A stretch of DNA of 64,000 bases from Takifugu bimaculatus (Eukaryota; Chordata; Actinopteri; Tetraodontiformes; Tetraodontidae), in the NCBI GenBank assembly GCA_004026145.2, contig CP034975.1:4834267-4898266 (forward strand). The letters run 5' to 3'. Each line of letters begins with the position of its first letter. The stretch's first letter is position 1. The position numbers were made by a program, and so were the translations under genes. Under the pieces are notes generated by a model, which did no database searches, was not told the origin of the DNA, and saw only the letters and a list, made by a program, of their open reading frames with translations. Below are positions 1 through 12,800 of this stretch, one piece after another.

Positions 1-1352
1 CCTTCTTTTACGAGGTTCTCATTAAAAAGGCTGTTGAGAATGGACGCAGAGATGTTGCCATTGGCCAGCAGAATCCCTGTTAACATGGCCAGCTTGGTGC
101 GATCAGACTCTGTGAAGCCCTTGAGAAACAGCAGCAGCTGCAGACACCAAAACATCACTCTTATTCTCGTGGGCTGAACAGAATCAAGGCACATATTTGG
201 GCTGCAGCAGTTTAAATGCGTCGCATGGGTCGAACCTTCTTAATCTCCTCTTCAAAACCTTTCTCCAGGTACTTGTAGCGCCTGATGAGTTTGTTAAAGA
301 CCTAAAAAAAAGGAACAGCGGACATGCTTTGAAGATTACAGAGTAATAGTCTGTCTCTGGGCAGGAATTCAGAAGCGTTCACCTGTGCGTATGCTTGCAT
401 GGTCTCCATGTCCTCCTGCGCTTTGAAGAGACAGACTTCAGTGGAGGTCACCTCATCGGACAGGGTGCCCCCTGGGGCTGAAAGACATATAATAATAATG
501 TCCAATCAGCTTGTGAATATGGATGCTTTTACCAAACATGAAACGATTCCAGACATTTATAAGCTCGACAATGAATTAATCACGTATAATCAATAAAGTT
601 ACCATTAACTGACTGAATATGGTACACAAGCCATCACAAGTTATAGAAACATGGGGATATTAGCAATCAGCTTTCAGCCTTTCTGAATAGAAGGCACACC
701 ACTGCAACAAAGCCAGTACAATTAACTCCTAAGATGGAAATTGATGTTTTGAAGAGCATCTGAATCCCTGGTCAACGCATCAGTGATATTCATAGATCAG
801 AGTAATAATAGTCATCAGCATAATCTATGGCATTCTCACCTCAACCCCCAGATACGATGAATCAAATGAAATTCAATACATCGGTTATGTTAATACTTCA
901 GATGGAATAAGTGGGTGTTTGTAATTCAAAGGGTAAAAGCCGTGTAAGACACCTGCCACCTACCCAGCATTCCACCAGCCACCAGGATGTCGAAAAGGGT
1001 TTCAGCATAGCGGCGGTAGTCAAGCTTGGCACCCGACGCATCGAGAAACTTTGCGACAGCTTCCAGATCAGTGCCAGTTTGGTTCAGACCTTGTATGATG
1101 CTGTCCTGAAACTGGCAAGGGTCAAATCTCTCCTTTTCATCTTTTGAAACACACAAACATAAGGCATATGAATTACATATGAAACAATATCTGCAATGAA
1201 ACCACACTTTAAACCTGCATCATGGAATCATGGAAGATAACTGGTTGCAATAGTGGTTCTTAGTTTATTTTTCTTTAAAGGTTCTCACCTCTTTTTCGGG
1301 TTTTAAAACGCTGGCCTGTAAGCGTTGGCTTCTGCTGCTTTTGATTACTCAT
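1..1352 (-). CDS. bzw1: bzw1, 5' half of the gene (basic leucine zipper and W2 domain protein 1 / eIF5-mimic)
   Basis: Five coding exons on the minus strand: 1289-1352, 964-1140, 383-477, 236-301 and 1-137 (continues left). Together they encode about the first 179 residues of a protein that is about 419 aa in human. The start reads MSNQKQQKPTLTGQRFK, followed by DEKERFDP, FLDASGAKLDYRRYAE, APGGTL, FNKLIRRYKYLEKGF and LLLFLKGF, which I recognise as BZW1; DASGAKLDYRRYAETLFD separates it from BZW2. The reading frame is kept across all four junctions. The family (5MP) mimics eIF5, binds eIF2 through its C-terminal W2/HEAT domain (outside the window) and tightens start-codon selection in the cytoplasm. 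The last donor seen, at 235-234 (GTTCGA), is weak; reading through it reaches a stop after seven codons. Which fish duplicate (bzw1a or bzw1b) this is cannot be decided here. Confidence 0.93.
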
Positions 1353-1874
1353 AAAAGACACTCTGGAGAACAGAAAGGAAAATCAATCACAGCGGTGACA
1401 TAACTGCAACTCTATAACGAAATGTTAAAGCAACACAGAACACGGTAAGAGCAAAATAAAGAAGTAAATAAAGATTATGTACAAACTTGTTCTCATTGGC
1501 TGGATCAAAGGGGGTCGATGCATTTATTTTATGACGCGTATATTACACAATCGTAGAATTATGAAATTATATGGGCAGGGAGAGAGATAGAGATAGAGAT
1601 TAACAGGGCTAGATCGGTGTTCACTGCGTAGTACCGATGTTATACATATACATTTTGCTACTGAATGTCGATTTGACGGATACTTATAGTAGTATTAACA
1701 GTATTAATATCATAGTTCTCAAACGCACAAGGCCATTCGTAACGTCTGACTTCGCTGATTAACGATTCTGCCTTAGCTCCAGATTTCGTTATTTTTTTGA
1801 CACGATGGTCAGACGTAAGAAAACGAAGGCTTCCGATATCACCGTTGCAGATAGATAATAAACCAAAAACTCAC

Positions 1875-1990
1875 AGAAATCTTCTTGGTTGTGCAAAATC
1901 GGTCCGTGAAACAAAAAACTCACAACACTGAGATCAATGCCAGGAAGATGCGCATGCGCATTAACGCCGAATCTTTATGGACTGCTGGAT
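1875..1990 (-). other. bzw1: bzw1 noncoding first exon (putative)
   Basis: The exon carrying the bzw1 start codon begins at an acceptor at 1362 (TTCTCCAG on the minus strand), ten bases upstream of the ATG, so an upstream noncoding exon is needed. A good donor, TCT|GTGAGT, ends a candidate exon at 1875; a second donor, GTT|GTGAGT, lies about 45 bp further upstream near 1920 and may be an alternative. The 5' end is a guess from the NRF1-type site and the drop in GC beyond about 2000. No transcript evidence is available. Confidence 0.45.
1949..1960. promoter_or_regulatory. NRF1-type palindrome in the bzw1 promoter
   Basis: TGCGCATGCGCA is a full match to the NRF1 consensus (GCGCATGCGC). It overlaps the putative bzw1 first exon or core promoter, the usual place for this site in housekeeping genes. 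Function is inferred from motif and position only. Confidence 0.6.
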
Positions 1991-1999
1991 TTATGGGGG

Positions 2000-2640
2000 G
2001 AGAACTTCGTTTCCATTATTTAAAAAAATGGTGCTAGAGAAGCCCAAGTAAAGTGACCATAATGTCTTTTAAAATATTCTCTTTTTGAATCGTAATATGG
2101 TTAAACATATTGTCGGCGCGTTGCGTAAGATGGAACATAATACGAAGAAAATCCGTGGCTCCCCTCCGCACTTGTCATATTCTTTAGTTAGTTTAAACTC
2201 TAAACAAACTGGAAATGTTACTATAGTTTAAATCTATGATTCCACAATATGAATAGTCTTCCAACACTTTCTCAAATAAAAAAAAACAGAGTTACAGTGC
2301 AACTACCTCTAGTTTAACAATGTATGAGCAAGTCGATGCTATGTACCATCGAGACACAGGAGGGGGATATTGTGCTATTGGGCAAATACTATCTGTACAA
2401 CACGACGAGAAACTTTGCTTTATAGCTTACTTCTAAACCCTCAACTTGCGTTATCTTTCTAGGCTATGGTTTTCTGATTTGCAGAGCATGTGCGTGGTTG
2501 GAATATCAACACGTTGTATCACACTCAATGGTCTATTCTGGACAAGGTTTCCACAATACGAAAGTTTTAAATTTGGAAAAAAAGTACCCTTTTCTTTGGT
2601 AGTACTTAAAAAAAACCGATTCGTCGGACAACACGTGAAG
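2000..2640. other. AT-rich divergent spacer between bzw1 and myo1b
   Basis: This stretch separates the minus-strand bzw1 5' end from the GC-richer block that probably holds the myo1b first exon. It is AT-rich, has no open frame with protein-like content and no recognised repeat. With the two genes transcribed away from each other it is the candidate shared upstream region. Confidence 0.4.
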
Positions 2641-3461
2641 GCATCACAACCCCACCTCCCCCGCGCCGGAGGTGATTAGGGGACGCTGGACGATCCCAAA
2701 CGCCGCTCCAGCCACTCCCTACGCCCAGCGGACCCTGCATTCAAGTCCATCCTGAGCTCCATTCATCGTGCTGAACTCCGGATGAGAGCCACGTTCGCCC
2801 TCATTCAGCACCAGAGCAGACGGGAAGGGCTTCAGGAGCTGCTCCACAACTGGGGAACCGCAGCCGGGATCCGACTTTTGCCTGCACATTGGATTTAAGG
2901 CGAAAGGGAGCAACTTTTCTGTAAAGATAAAGAGGCAAGTTTGGCATCTTTGACGCTCAATTCGGGGGCTGAACGCACAACTTTGAGTCCTTTGTTGTCT
3001 CCTCCAGCCTACTGCGCTCGCTGTAACTTTTCCCAAAAGTTAACTTTTCATAGTCTGCAGACCATTTGCTGCTCTCATTCACCCCCTTGTCCTCAGAAGA
3101 GGGGGGCTGGGGTTCTTTTCTGATTTTCTCCCCCTTTTCTTTGCGGACCGGTGAATGTTTGCGTGGGAATAAAATGAAGATTGAGAGTTTGACTGAAGTC
3201 AGACGGTGTTTCAAGCCGAACCGAGGCTCATTTGGCACCATTACCACACAAGCGGTCCCTAATTGCGCACATCTGCTGGTTTAAGTTGAGCACGGTTCTG
3301 ATTGCTGCCTCCAGGGCGCAGGACGGGGGCAGATGTGTCAATCCTCTATCACTGTTTAGTCTCTTCAGGTGGCAGCTGGTTTTAGATCTGGCCTTCACGT
3401 CTGCTGTCGTCACACAGCTGAACATTAAATGCAGATCTCGATTTAGAGGCTTTTTATACAG
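2640..3461 (+). promoter_or_regulatory. myo1b: Probable myo1b promoter and noncoding first exon
   Basis: The myo1b start-codon exon has an acceptor at 9640 and its start codon lies 20 bases in, so a noncoding exon must lie upstream. GC content rises between about 2640 and 3170, with no competing gene on the plus strand. Possible donors are TCT|GTAAAG near 2920, a consensus GC donor AGAG|GCAAGT near 2936, and ACAG|GTAAAA at 3461. I cannot choose between them. Short open frames here on both strands look like chance. Confidence 0.35.
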
Positions 3462-6400
3462 GTAAAACGAAAACAAATACAAAAACCTGCACGCTCATTT
3501 GATTAAAATGGCATCAAGTCATCTGTGTTTGTCCTGTCTGTGGCATGGATGAAGAAAGACATCAGTGTCTCCTATTGAGTGGATAAAACTGACTGAAGGT
3601 CCACTTATATTATTTGGCTCCAGGTTTTTAAGGAGATCTCGGTTCTGCCGCATGGAATAAATTATTGCTCAGCATGAGCTGCATGAATCAAACTATTCAC
3701 CTCGGTGAGGAAAAACATCACAAAGTTGCTGGGGTTGACCTGCTTTTTCTCTCTGCTGGGATTCCCTGAGGGATCCAGCTTGAAACTAATCAAATCAAAC
3801 AAGTCAAGGAAAACATTGGGAGAGGAAGCGTGGGGAATAAACTACCCCGCATTACATGATTACACACCTTTGTTCTTTTAGATAAAAATACCCTAAATTA
3901 TTGACTGAATCATCGCAGTGGAAGTCTTACCAACTAAGATTCTCATTATATTTTCTTGCTCTTTGGCGTTCGATGCCGATGTACTTGACTTTACTTTGGA
4001 ATGCTTCAACTCTTAATTCCATTTGTGAACTTGAAAATCCCAAGTGGATCAGCTAAACCCTTTAAAAAAAAAAGGGGGGGGGGGGGGAGAATTTTTGACT
4101 TTCTCTTTGCGGTTTTCCTCAAATATGTGCCACCACTGTTGGCCAGAGTCTCAGTTGGGAAACCAGATGGGAACTTTTATTACCCGGACTGATCAAACAA
4201 TGATGTAAGCCGTGAAAAGTCCACAGCAAATGTGTGCGGAGTTGTTTGCTGTGTGTGTGTTATATACAATGTAAAAACATATTTTGGCCTCTATATCCCA
4301 GAAATGCTTGTTGACATTGATTTGCTGGATATAGCCGAGTCACATGGCATAAGCCTGTAGACTGAACCATGTTCTCCTTGTTTATTCATGTATTTGCATT
4401 TTTAAAAATACATGATTCCAACCTTTTCCAACTTCCTGAAACTTCTCTGAAGTGAAACGTACAGGGCTGATACACCTGATCCAGCGCCACTCGAAAGCCT
4501 TTAGAAATATCAATCCCACCGTTTCTTACATGTTCAAATAACTGGTGCAGATATAGAGGTGTAGTTTAATATTCAGCAGCACTACACACATATTTTACTA
4601 GTAGTTGAAGGCGCCTTTCTATTTTTCTCAAAGCAAAACCTTCAGTTGCGTCCTTGGAGCACAGTTTTAAACATGTGCATGTTGAGTGGAGATGGTGAGA
4701 TTAGAAACTGTTTTTAAAAATGTGCCAAAAGCTTCTTGTTGAATGACATGCTATGGTCTAATGTGGTGTGTCTGGAGGACCAAAGTCCCCCAGCCAGCGC
4801 CATGGTGATGAATAGTGTCTGCCTGTGCCGCTTAGTGTAGTGAGGCGTGTGCCTTGTGTCAACCCTGCGTCAATAGAGATAGCCGGTGCACAGATGTACG
4901 GCTATCCCCTGGCTGGCCCACGAAAAGATTAGGCAGGCCCTGTTTGCTGGACAGTCACGAGAAGCCAGACTTGAGATACAGCGCCCCTGACTGTGCATCA
5001 ACGGCACGCCTCATTAAGTTGTTTTGTTGATGTTGCTGGAGAATTCGAACTGTTGAAGTTCACCGTCTGCCACATTCTCCCGTTGTTTAGCGCTCCAGCA
5101 ATACGGTGGCAGATTTGCAGGCGGCTCATTTTTATAATACAGCTGCCGTTTCCGTTTGCTGAGGAGGACGAAAATCCAACCATGTGTTTGACCGCCTGTT
5201 GCGTTGACGATGCTGAAACTGCAAATCCACAGCAGTCTGGCTAGCATTTACAAGAGTTTATAGTTTAATGCAGTGAATAACTTAACCAGGGTGAGTTCTC
5301 CTCTGGGATTAATTTGATTGCTAGTCAAACCCAGATATATTGGTATCCGTATGGCCTGTATTAATTATACAGTGTATACAGGCGCGCTCCATTCTTGCTC
5401 TGTTGACAACCTCCAACTGTCGCACCCCAGCAAAAGTCTGGCTGCTGTCAACGGCATCGTGAGCAAGCAGATAGTGTCACATCCCGACTGAATCAGCATC
5501 CAGTGTGCATTTGCTTGCCGGGTGTGTCCTCATCAATGCACCACATGTTCAAAATAGCTGAAACAGGAAATTAAGTTAGATGGCCCGACTGTACTCGGTA
5601 AATTGGGCTCGGAAGGAAATATTGTAATATTAGCCTGCAGAAGGAAAGCACTGCCGTGCCCCCTTTATTCCGCACTATTTTTATTTCTTCAAAATTTTAT
5701 TGTGGCCTTGAAGCAAAGTGCTGTGAGACACCAAATGAATAACATACCTGAAAGAAGAGGCCTTATTTGTATTGCCGCAGTCTGAGGGCATGAAGCTCCT
5801 GGACAGATGGGGCAGTAGTCAGCAGATGTGCTGGGATGATGAAAAAGAAAATGGTGCTTTAGTTTTTTTCGTTCTACACGCTTTAAAGCCAATATTTGAC
5901 GTGATAATTAAACAGTTGAATTATTCATGGCGGTTTTTGTATACCTACTGGATTTATTATTGCGTAGCATTATTGTATTGTCAGCCTCATTTTTCACTCG
6001 TCTACCCATATTGACATTTCCCTGCTGTGTGCAGGGAAGCTGCATAACAATAAAGTCCAATGTTTGTTTGGTTTACACGTAGACCCGATGAGTGTCACGA
6101 AACTTCCATTTGACTCACAAATCATGTTTTAGTGCATAGACAAAGTGAAATTTCAAGCCTTTAAGGGCAAGTTGCTTATTTCAGTCGCCTTTTTATAGTG
6201 GCCTCCCAGGTTTGGGCATGTAATGGAGACCTTAATCGCCATCATTTCCAAAAGCCGGTCCATTATGCTGCTTACCCGTCCTGTGGGGATGCGGGCTTGA
6301 TCTTGGTGGTGGTGGTGGTGGGGTTTAAAGACTTTTATGCTGCATAATAGATTTTATTATCATCTGTTTGCACATAGCCATGCCTCTGTGTTCTCAAACA

Positions 6401-9400
6401 ACAGCTCCCAAGGTAGAATGACGCCAATCAGCTATTACACAATGCCTCGTTTGCCTTCTGGCAGATTTCATTGTAGATTCTGAGCTCGTCTTAAAAGTTG
6501 CACCTTTTTTGACCATTCTATAACCTATAGTTTTAACCCCTCTGTTAATAATGTGCACGTAACTATTGTGGCTCAACCTTTATATGAAATATCAACAGGA
6601 CCAGTCATAAATGCTCATGCCTCTTGGTTTTAAGATCTCATCCTTCTAAAGGAACATTAAGCAAGCCTAAACTTTCTAAATAATATATATTTTTACTACT
6701 GTTTTATTCATGTTTTTTCATGGCTTGCTCATCCCAGGAAACTAGGTCAGCATCGAATGTGGGAGTGAAGGCTGACCTTGTTGTGTTTTACTGAAATCTC
6801 TTGTCCATCACAGAGAGGTTAAACGATAAAATCTTTCAGTTTTGATATGAATTTTCCCTGTAAACAGCTGTGACGTAAAACACTAATCTGTCTGAATTAT
6901 TGCACAAACTGCAATTGGAAATGAATGTTGGGACTTCTTCCGTATGTCTTGTCTAATCTAGCAGTGACACTCTAATACCCTTTTCTTGGCATTCTGGGTG
7001 TGCTGCGTAATTGGAGGCGGGTATTAACCAGTAGCAGGTATTGAGTTGAGTTTGATAGCTGGTGCTAGATAACACTGAATAACAAGGAAGGCCTAGAAAT
7101 AAATGGGTAATCCCCCTTAAAGCACAACATTGTTCTTGCTAGTTCAGAGTACTTTTGCTAGACATATATGATGTCTAAATCACTCTGGTCTCCTGTCCAA
7201 TGTGCCCATTGCATTTTTCCATTTTAGGTAACACACATCCACGTGAGCTGGTGACCACAACTTTTTGCTGCACCTTAAACCGTGAGGTTGAGATTTAAGA
7301 TTAATAAAGGCTAAAGCATTGGGATCATGCTATGGTTACCTTCTAAACATGCAATAAAGGGATTTAATCAATCTCATGCATCTGAGAGATTGATGAGGCT
7401 GAATGTTTTTAATCCATTTTGCAATGGAGTAATTTGGAAAACATTCATATCGGGGTCATTCTGATTCAGACTGATAAACTGCTCTGAAATCGTAATAATT
7501 GCACGAGTTTTGTTTTGTCGGCTGTGGGTCCACATTGAAGCATATTAGAAGCAAAGAAGATTATCCCCCACATATTAATCAAAGCCTGTCAGGTTTTCTA
7601 CCATTCTTGCTCTTTGGATCCAGCTCAGCATTTAACAGCAGGAAGCAACTATTATTAATGGGATTGTGTCAGTGGCTGCCTAGAAGCCATCTCTAAATCT
7701 GGGGTAGTGGGTTATCAGCAAAGGAGCTAAGGGCATCCAGCACCCAGGCAGCAGACACATGCAATATGTCGCCAGCCTGAGCAAGGCAAGCTCTCCGGCA
7801 TTGTGGACACACTGTGTTCGCTCTGGGGTCACAGTCTTCAACATCTGTTTCCACCAAGGATGCAGTTGGTTTCCAGGGGCTGGTAACTACTGTGTTGCAG
7901 TTGGATTAACAAATATTGATCCTGCTAGGCTAATGCATGCATTCTCTAATGCTCTTGGAGGCCATTCTTCACTATAGGTCATTAATTGTGAATGTGATTG
8001 GATTTGTTTAGTGCCCTCTAGATGTTAGATTAGGTCACTTTTATTTATAAACTCCAGAATCCCCATTCGCCCCAGTGGGTCTTAATACTTGGGCAGCAAA
8101 TTACTCTCCCACAGATGTGTCACATGGTAGAACAATTAATGCACGGTACTTCAGGAACCTCTTTAATTGGAGCATCTTTGAGGATAGAAAAAGCCTTGGC
8201 CTGCTGTAGCAAGGAACAGCATCATGAGCCTCTGGTTAAGCTAACATATGGTCTGAGATCTCTAAGGATTTGAGGTTTTAGGGTAGCTGGAGGATCAGCA
8301 ACCTTAGTATATATTTAAAAATAACAAACTTATTTGATGCAAATGCAGCTGGTGGATGTGAATCCCCACTTGGAATATTTTGGGTTACCTTCATTAATTT
8401 CTTGTAAATCTGGACCGCTTGTTAAAAAGTTGTGTTCCTGCTCTGCTAATTCCTCTGAAATCAAGCTGCTCATGTGTTGCTTTAATTGCACAGTCCCCTT
8501 TTGAAAAGATTTTTCTTATCCTGAACATTAGATGAAAGAAGTTGTCCTAAAAAAACAAACCAAAACAGGAAGACTTTTTTCCGTGGCCAACACTGTGCCC
8601 TGCAGGATAAGACATCCAGGGAAAGAAACTTCAGAAGGTGGAAGGGTAGATTTTTTCCAGAATTTACCTTTTAAGGAATACATCTTCACTCTTTTGGAGC
8701 TAGTAGGGAACGTGTCAAGCCAGCTTGTTTTCTCACCCTCCCAGCCCTATTGTTTCATCAACCTGTCAAACTGTTCTCGTTATGCATGTTTGTTAGCCCC
8801 TTGCTATATCCAAAATTTACAGCTAGTTTCAACTGTCTCTGCCTCTTCTGCAAAAGCAAAACGAATCGGTACTAAAAACCAATGAACCTTAGACGCGTTC
8901 ATGACCTCATCTGTCTTTTGCTACAGCAGACATGGGTTTTTAGAGTTACAAAGCCCTGTGTCAAGCCTGTGAATGTACCCTAGGCCCCCCTTTCAGCCAC
9001 AGCCCTATAGCTTTGGGATTATTGTCCCAAAGGAGATACTAGGCAACACTGATTAAAAACTGCCATCAGCAGCACTGTCTTTGTTACGCTCCACTCCAGC
9101 ACAGATTCCAGCCGTAAATATTATTTTGTTGCAACAACCAAACGGAGCAGGATGGAGCAAAGCTACAAAGCAGCTGAGTGTTTGAGGGGAACGTCCTTTG
9201 AAGCTCCGAGGAAGCTCTGAAATGGGAGAATCCAGCTGTGCACCCGGGGGTGAAGGTCAAAGTTCTCTAGTTATGTAACTGCCTACGGGATATTCTCACT
9301 TATAGAGGAGAACAACATTATCCAATTCAGAGTCCCCACTCCTCATTCGGAGTGGAAGCACTGCTATAGACTGTGAACACGTCCATCCAGTAACACGTAG

Positions 9401-9640
9401 AGAATCTGATTTATTATAAAGGGAAAACTGTCTTCACAGTTCAATTACTTATAAAAGTTTAAAACATTTATAATGTTTATATCGATATAGTTTACACAAT
9501 TCTCTGGCTCACTGTTAGTTTTGTTGCAGGCTTTTAAAGTCGCATCATTTGGTGCAGGACAAGAACAAAATGGTAGAACATTGTTACGGATGCAGTTTTA
9601 TTGTGTTTTTGATATATTTTTTCCATCTGCGTCTCTGCAG
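3462..9640 (+). other. myo1b: myo1b first intron (5' UTR intron)
   Basis: About 6 kb of noncoding sequence between the putative first exon and the start-codon exon. It holds an A-tract followed by a G-tract at about 4063-4087, a short GGT repeat at about 6305-6324 and many TAAT/ATTA-rich stretches. Open frames are short and show no family signature. No tRNA, autonomous transposon or second gene was recognised. Long first introns in such genes often hold enhancers, but nothing in the sequence alone proves one. Confidence 0.5.
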
Positions 9641-9659
9641 GGGGGACACCACAGCCACA

Positions 9660-9843
9660 ATGGAGGTGAAGACGTCACTTCTAGACAACATGATTGGGGT
9701 CGGCGACATGGTCCTTCTCGAACCCATGACTGAAGAGTCATTCCTGGAGAACTTGAGGAATCGCTTTGACCACAATGAGATCTATGTAAGTAGTCAGGCA
9801 ACACTGTAGCAGCAAATAACCAAAATAAGTATTTTATGGATTT

Positions 9844-9893
<50 letters not shown>

Positions 9894-12800
9894 TGTGTGT
9901 GTCTGTGTGTGTCTGTGTGTGTCTGTGTGTGTGTGTGTGTTTACCCCCACCTCTGAGACCTCCAACGCTGGTTGCAAAATGGAAACATCCAGATGCATCT
10001 CGTGACAGTATTGTTCCTGTTTCCCTTCACTATATTTTTCTTGCTACATAGGCAGCTCAGATACAGAGACCACACTAACCAGAAAATCAGTAAATCGCAT
10101 CACCAAGGAATGTCAATAATTCCTTTTAAATGGTGCATGAAAACCAAAATGTGGGGACAAGAAGGCTCTGGTGGGCTGGTTGCCCATTACTCTAGCATTT
10201 GAAGAGAGGTGGTTTTGAAGTGTCATACTTGTATCTGACAGCTCCCTCTGGGAATGAATGCAAATGAAAATGAATGCTCTGCAGCACTGCCATTTTCTGC
10301 TTTTCTTGTCAGCTGTTTCTGAAATGGGCCTGACGTATTCAGCTTCTCTGTGGTTATTGGAGGCTCCCCAGGTTAAAAGCTCATGGGATGATGTCACCTA
10401 CATAAGCAACAGTTACATGTATAGTTTGGTCAAAACGTTGGCAAAGTCCTAATGTTTGTCATCCCTTAAGCAGAAAAGTATTTTGTTCCTGCTTTTAATG
10501 GCACTATAAAGTGAAATACCCATTTCATGGAAAGGTAAACGGTTTGGATTTTATAATGGAGCAGTTTTTATGGTCTGAGCTGCTCCTCAAGAGTGACGCT
10601 AGGCCAAATGTGCCAAAGCTTATGCTTGTACATTAAAATACTTATCCATTACATCTCTGCTGCTTAGTTCCTTTATTCGGGTGTTTATCCCTCTCAAGGC
10701 ATCATTCATTTCAAAATGGTCCCAGAACAAACTATCATTTCCCAGTAGGAGAAACTGGCCTATCCAATACAACAATCACTCTCCAATCTGCTTCTTCTGC
10801 TGCCCAGTTATTTTATTTTATTTGGATCATTTTTCATTGTAATTGCATATTAGCCGACACTCTGTTTTTACTTTGTAGATGACACGACTTTCCAGTAGAG
10901 CAGAACATCATGTCCAGATGTTTTCAGCAGCAGCTGATCTGCACCTGCAGTAGCTTCCATCCCGTGGATGTATAACGAGTAGATGCAAACATCTGGAAGT
11001 CTCACCCAAACAGGAAATACGGCCCTGTATAGACGTCCCACTTTCATAAAAGAACGTAAATCAAGTGACAGAAATCTTAATCTGCCCTTTAATTTCCATG
11101 AAGTGTAAAACTATGGCCAGTGATGGGGGAGGGGGAGGAACACTTGTGTGTCTGTAGTTTTCTAGCACGTGGAGTTCTGCTCGTGGTGGAGTTAATGCTA
11201 ACATGCAGGACAGCATTTGTACATGTGCATTAGCGAGGTTAAAGGTCAAAGCTGCTTACGTTATTGATCTGTGTTGATGGGTACATAGGAGTTTACTAAA
11301 GTCCAGGCCAATGATGCATTCAAAGAAAAATTAGGAGTAGAGCCATGTGGTATTTAGACCAGGCAGTGTGAATAAAAATGAATAGAAAAATAAGACCTGA
11401 TTTTACAGCATAACCTGCAATGAAGAGCTTTTCCTCCTTTTGTCTCCTATACAAGTCGTATCAAGGTTGACGTTGATGAATAAAATATATTTGCAAGCTT
11501 TGCCTGTCGTCTCCAGGGCCCGCTGGTTCTGTGAGTTCAGAGAGCCGCTCAGCGACATGTGATCTCTGTTTACATTGTGAGCACTCTTTCTGTTTGTGCC
11601 CGATGTGCGCACTTGAAAAAAGTCTTGTTTTGCCCGTGGTGGGCTGTTGAATGAGCAACTGTAGGAGGCAGAGGTGTTGCCACAGGGAAGGCCGCGCTCC
11701 GCTCTTGTCAGAGTGCGTTACGCAACAGCCATTACTGTGGATGAGAGAAAAATGTTTCGGATTGATGTTTGGAAGTGTGAGGCTTTGTTTTGAACGTAGG
11801 AGGAGGATGGTGAAGATGAAGACTGGTTACATTTGCTTTCAGAAAGGAAATGTTTTGTAGAGTACTTGAATAAATGTTAAACTTGAATAAAGGTTATTTT
11901 ATGCAATTTGAGCTTTTGAACATTTTACTGACACATTAATTGATTTATTTCTATCTTTTTATTTCAACCCCCCCATACTGCATATGTTGGGTCTAGTTGG
12001 ATGCAGTCAGTCGACGCTGTCATGTTTTAAACTTGGTTGAAGTTCAAAACCTTTGCAGCTGGATTTTTAAGTGGTAATACGTTGGCCTGCAGCCACACCA
12101 GCATGAATACTTTCACACATGGCCTGTCTGCTTTTTTGTTCAGTCTGCGTTGACTGCTACCCACAGATTTCTTAAAGCTATCCATATTTTTCCCCTTTTT
12201 CTTTAGTTATTTCAGCAGTGTGTAAGGAATAGCCAACTGAGAATCGTAGACAGCAGAAACGATGCTTCTACGCCGTCAACATCCCAGTGGATGGCTGTGT
12301 TGTTAATAGCTCCTGTCAGCCTATGCAGCACTTTGTGAAAATATATGGAATTGTGGGTAAAATGCTTTTATCTCCCTTTAGACATACATTGGCAGTGTGG
12401 TGATCTCCATGAACCCATACAAGTCCCTGCCCATCTACACGCCAGACAAAGTGGAGGAGTATCGCAACAGGAACTTCTATGAGCTCAGTCCACACATGTA
12501 AGTTCACCTCCCACATCCTCTTCAAATGCACCTAGTATTTATGTGAATTATATGTTTTTGTCCGTGCTTACTTTGTCTTGCTTGGGATTTATGTCGAAGT
12601 TTCAATTATGTTAAAGGTCCCGCGACGCATCGCACATCATTATAAGGCCCGTCAATTTGTAGCCACCCATTGAGATGGGTTGTTTTGGGGTTGATTCAGA
12701 AGGATATTAACGTACGAGTGTTTCTGAAGCTTCTATCAGCCATTTAGCGTTTTGGCACGCCATCTGTCTACTGGCAGCACTAAGTCAGCATTACTTATGC

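Noticed and set aside
2719..3036. 105-codon minus-strand open frame near the myo1b promoter
   Set aside because: Lies in a GC-rich promoter-like block and has no recognisable domain.
9836..10051. Open frames through GT/CA repeats (also at 14892-15119 and 49096-49281)
   Set aside because: Cys-Val repeats produced by dinucleotide microsatellites, not proteins.
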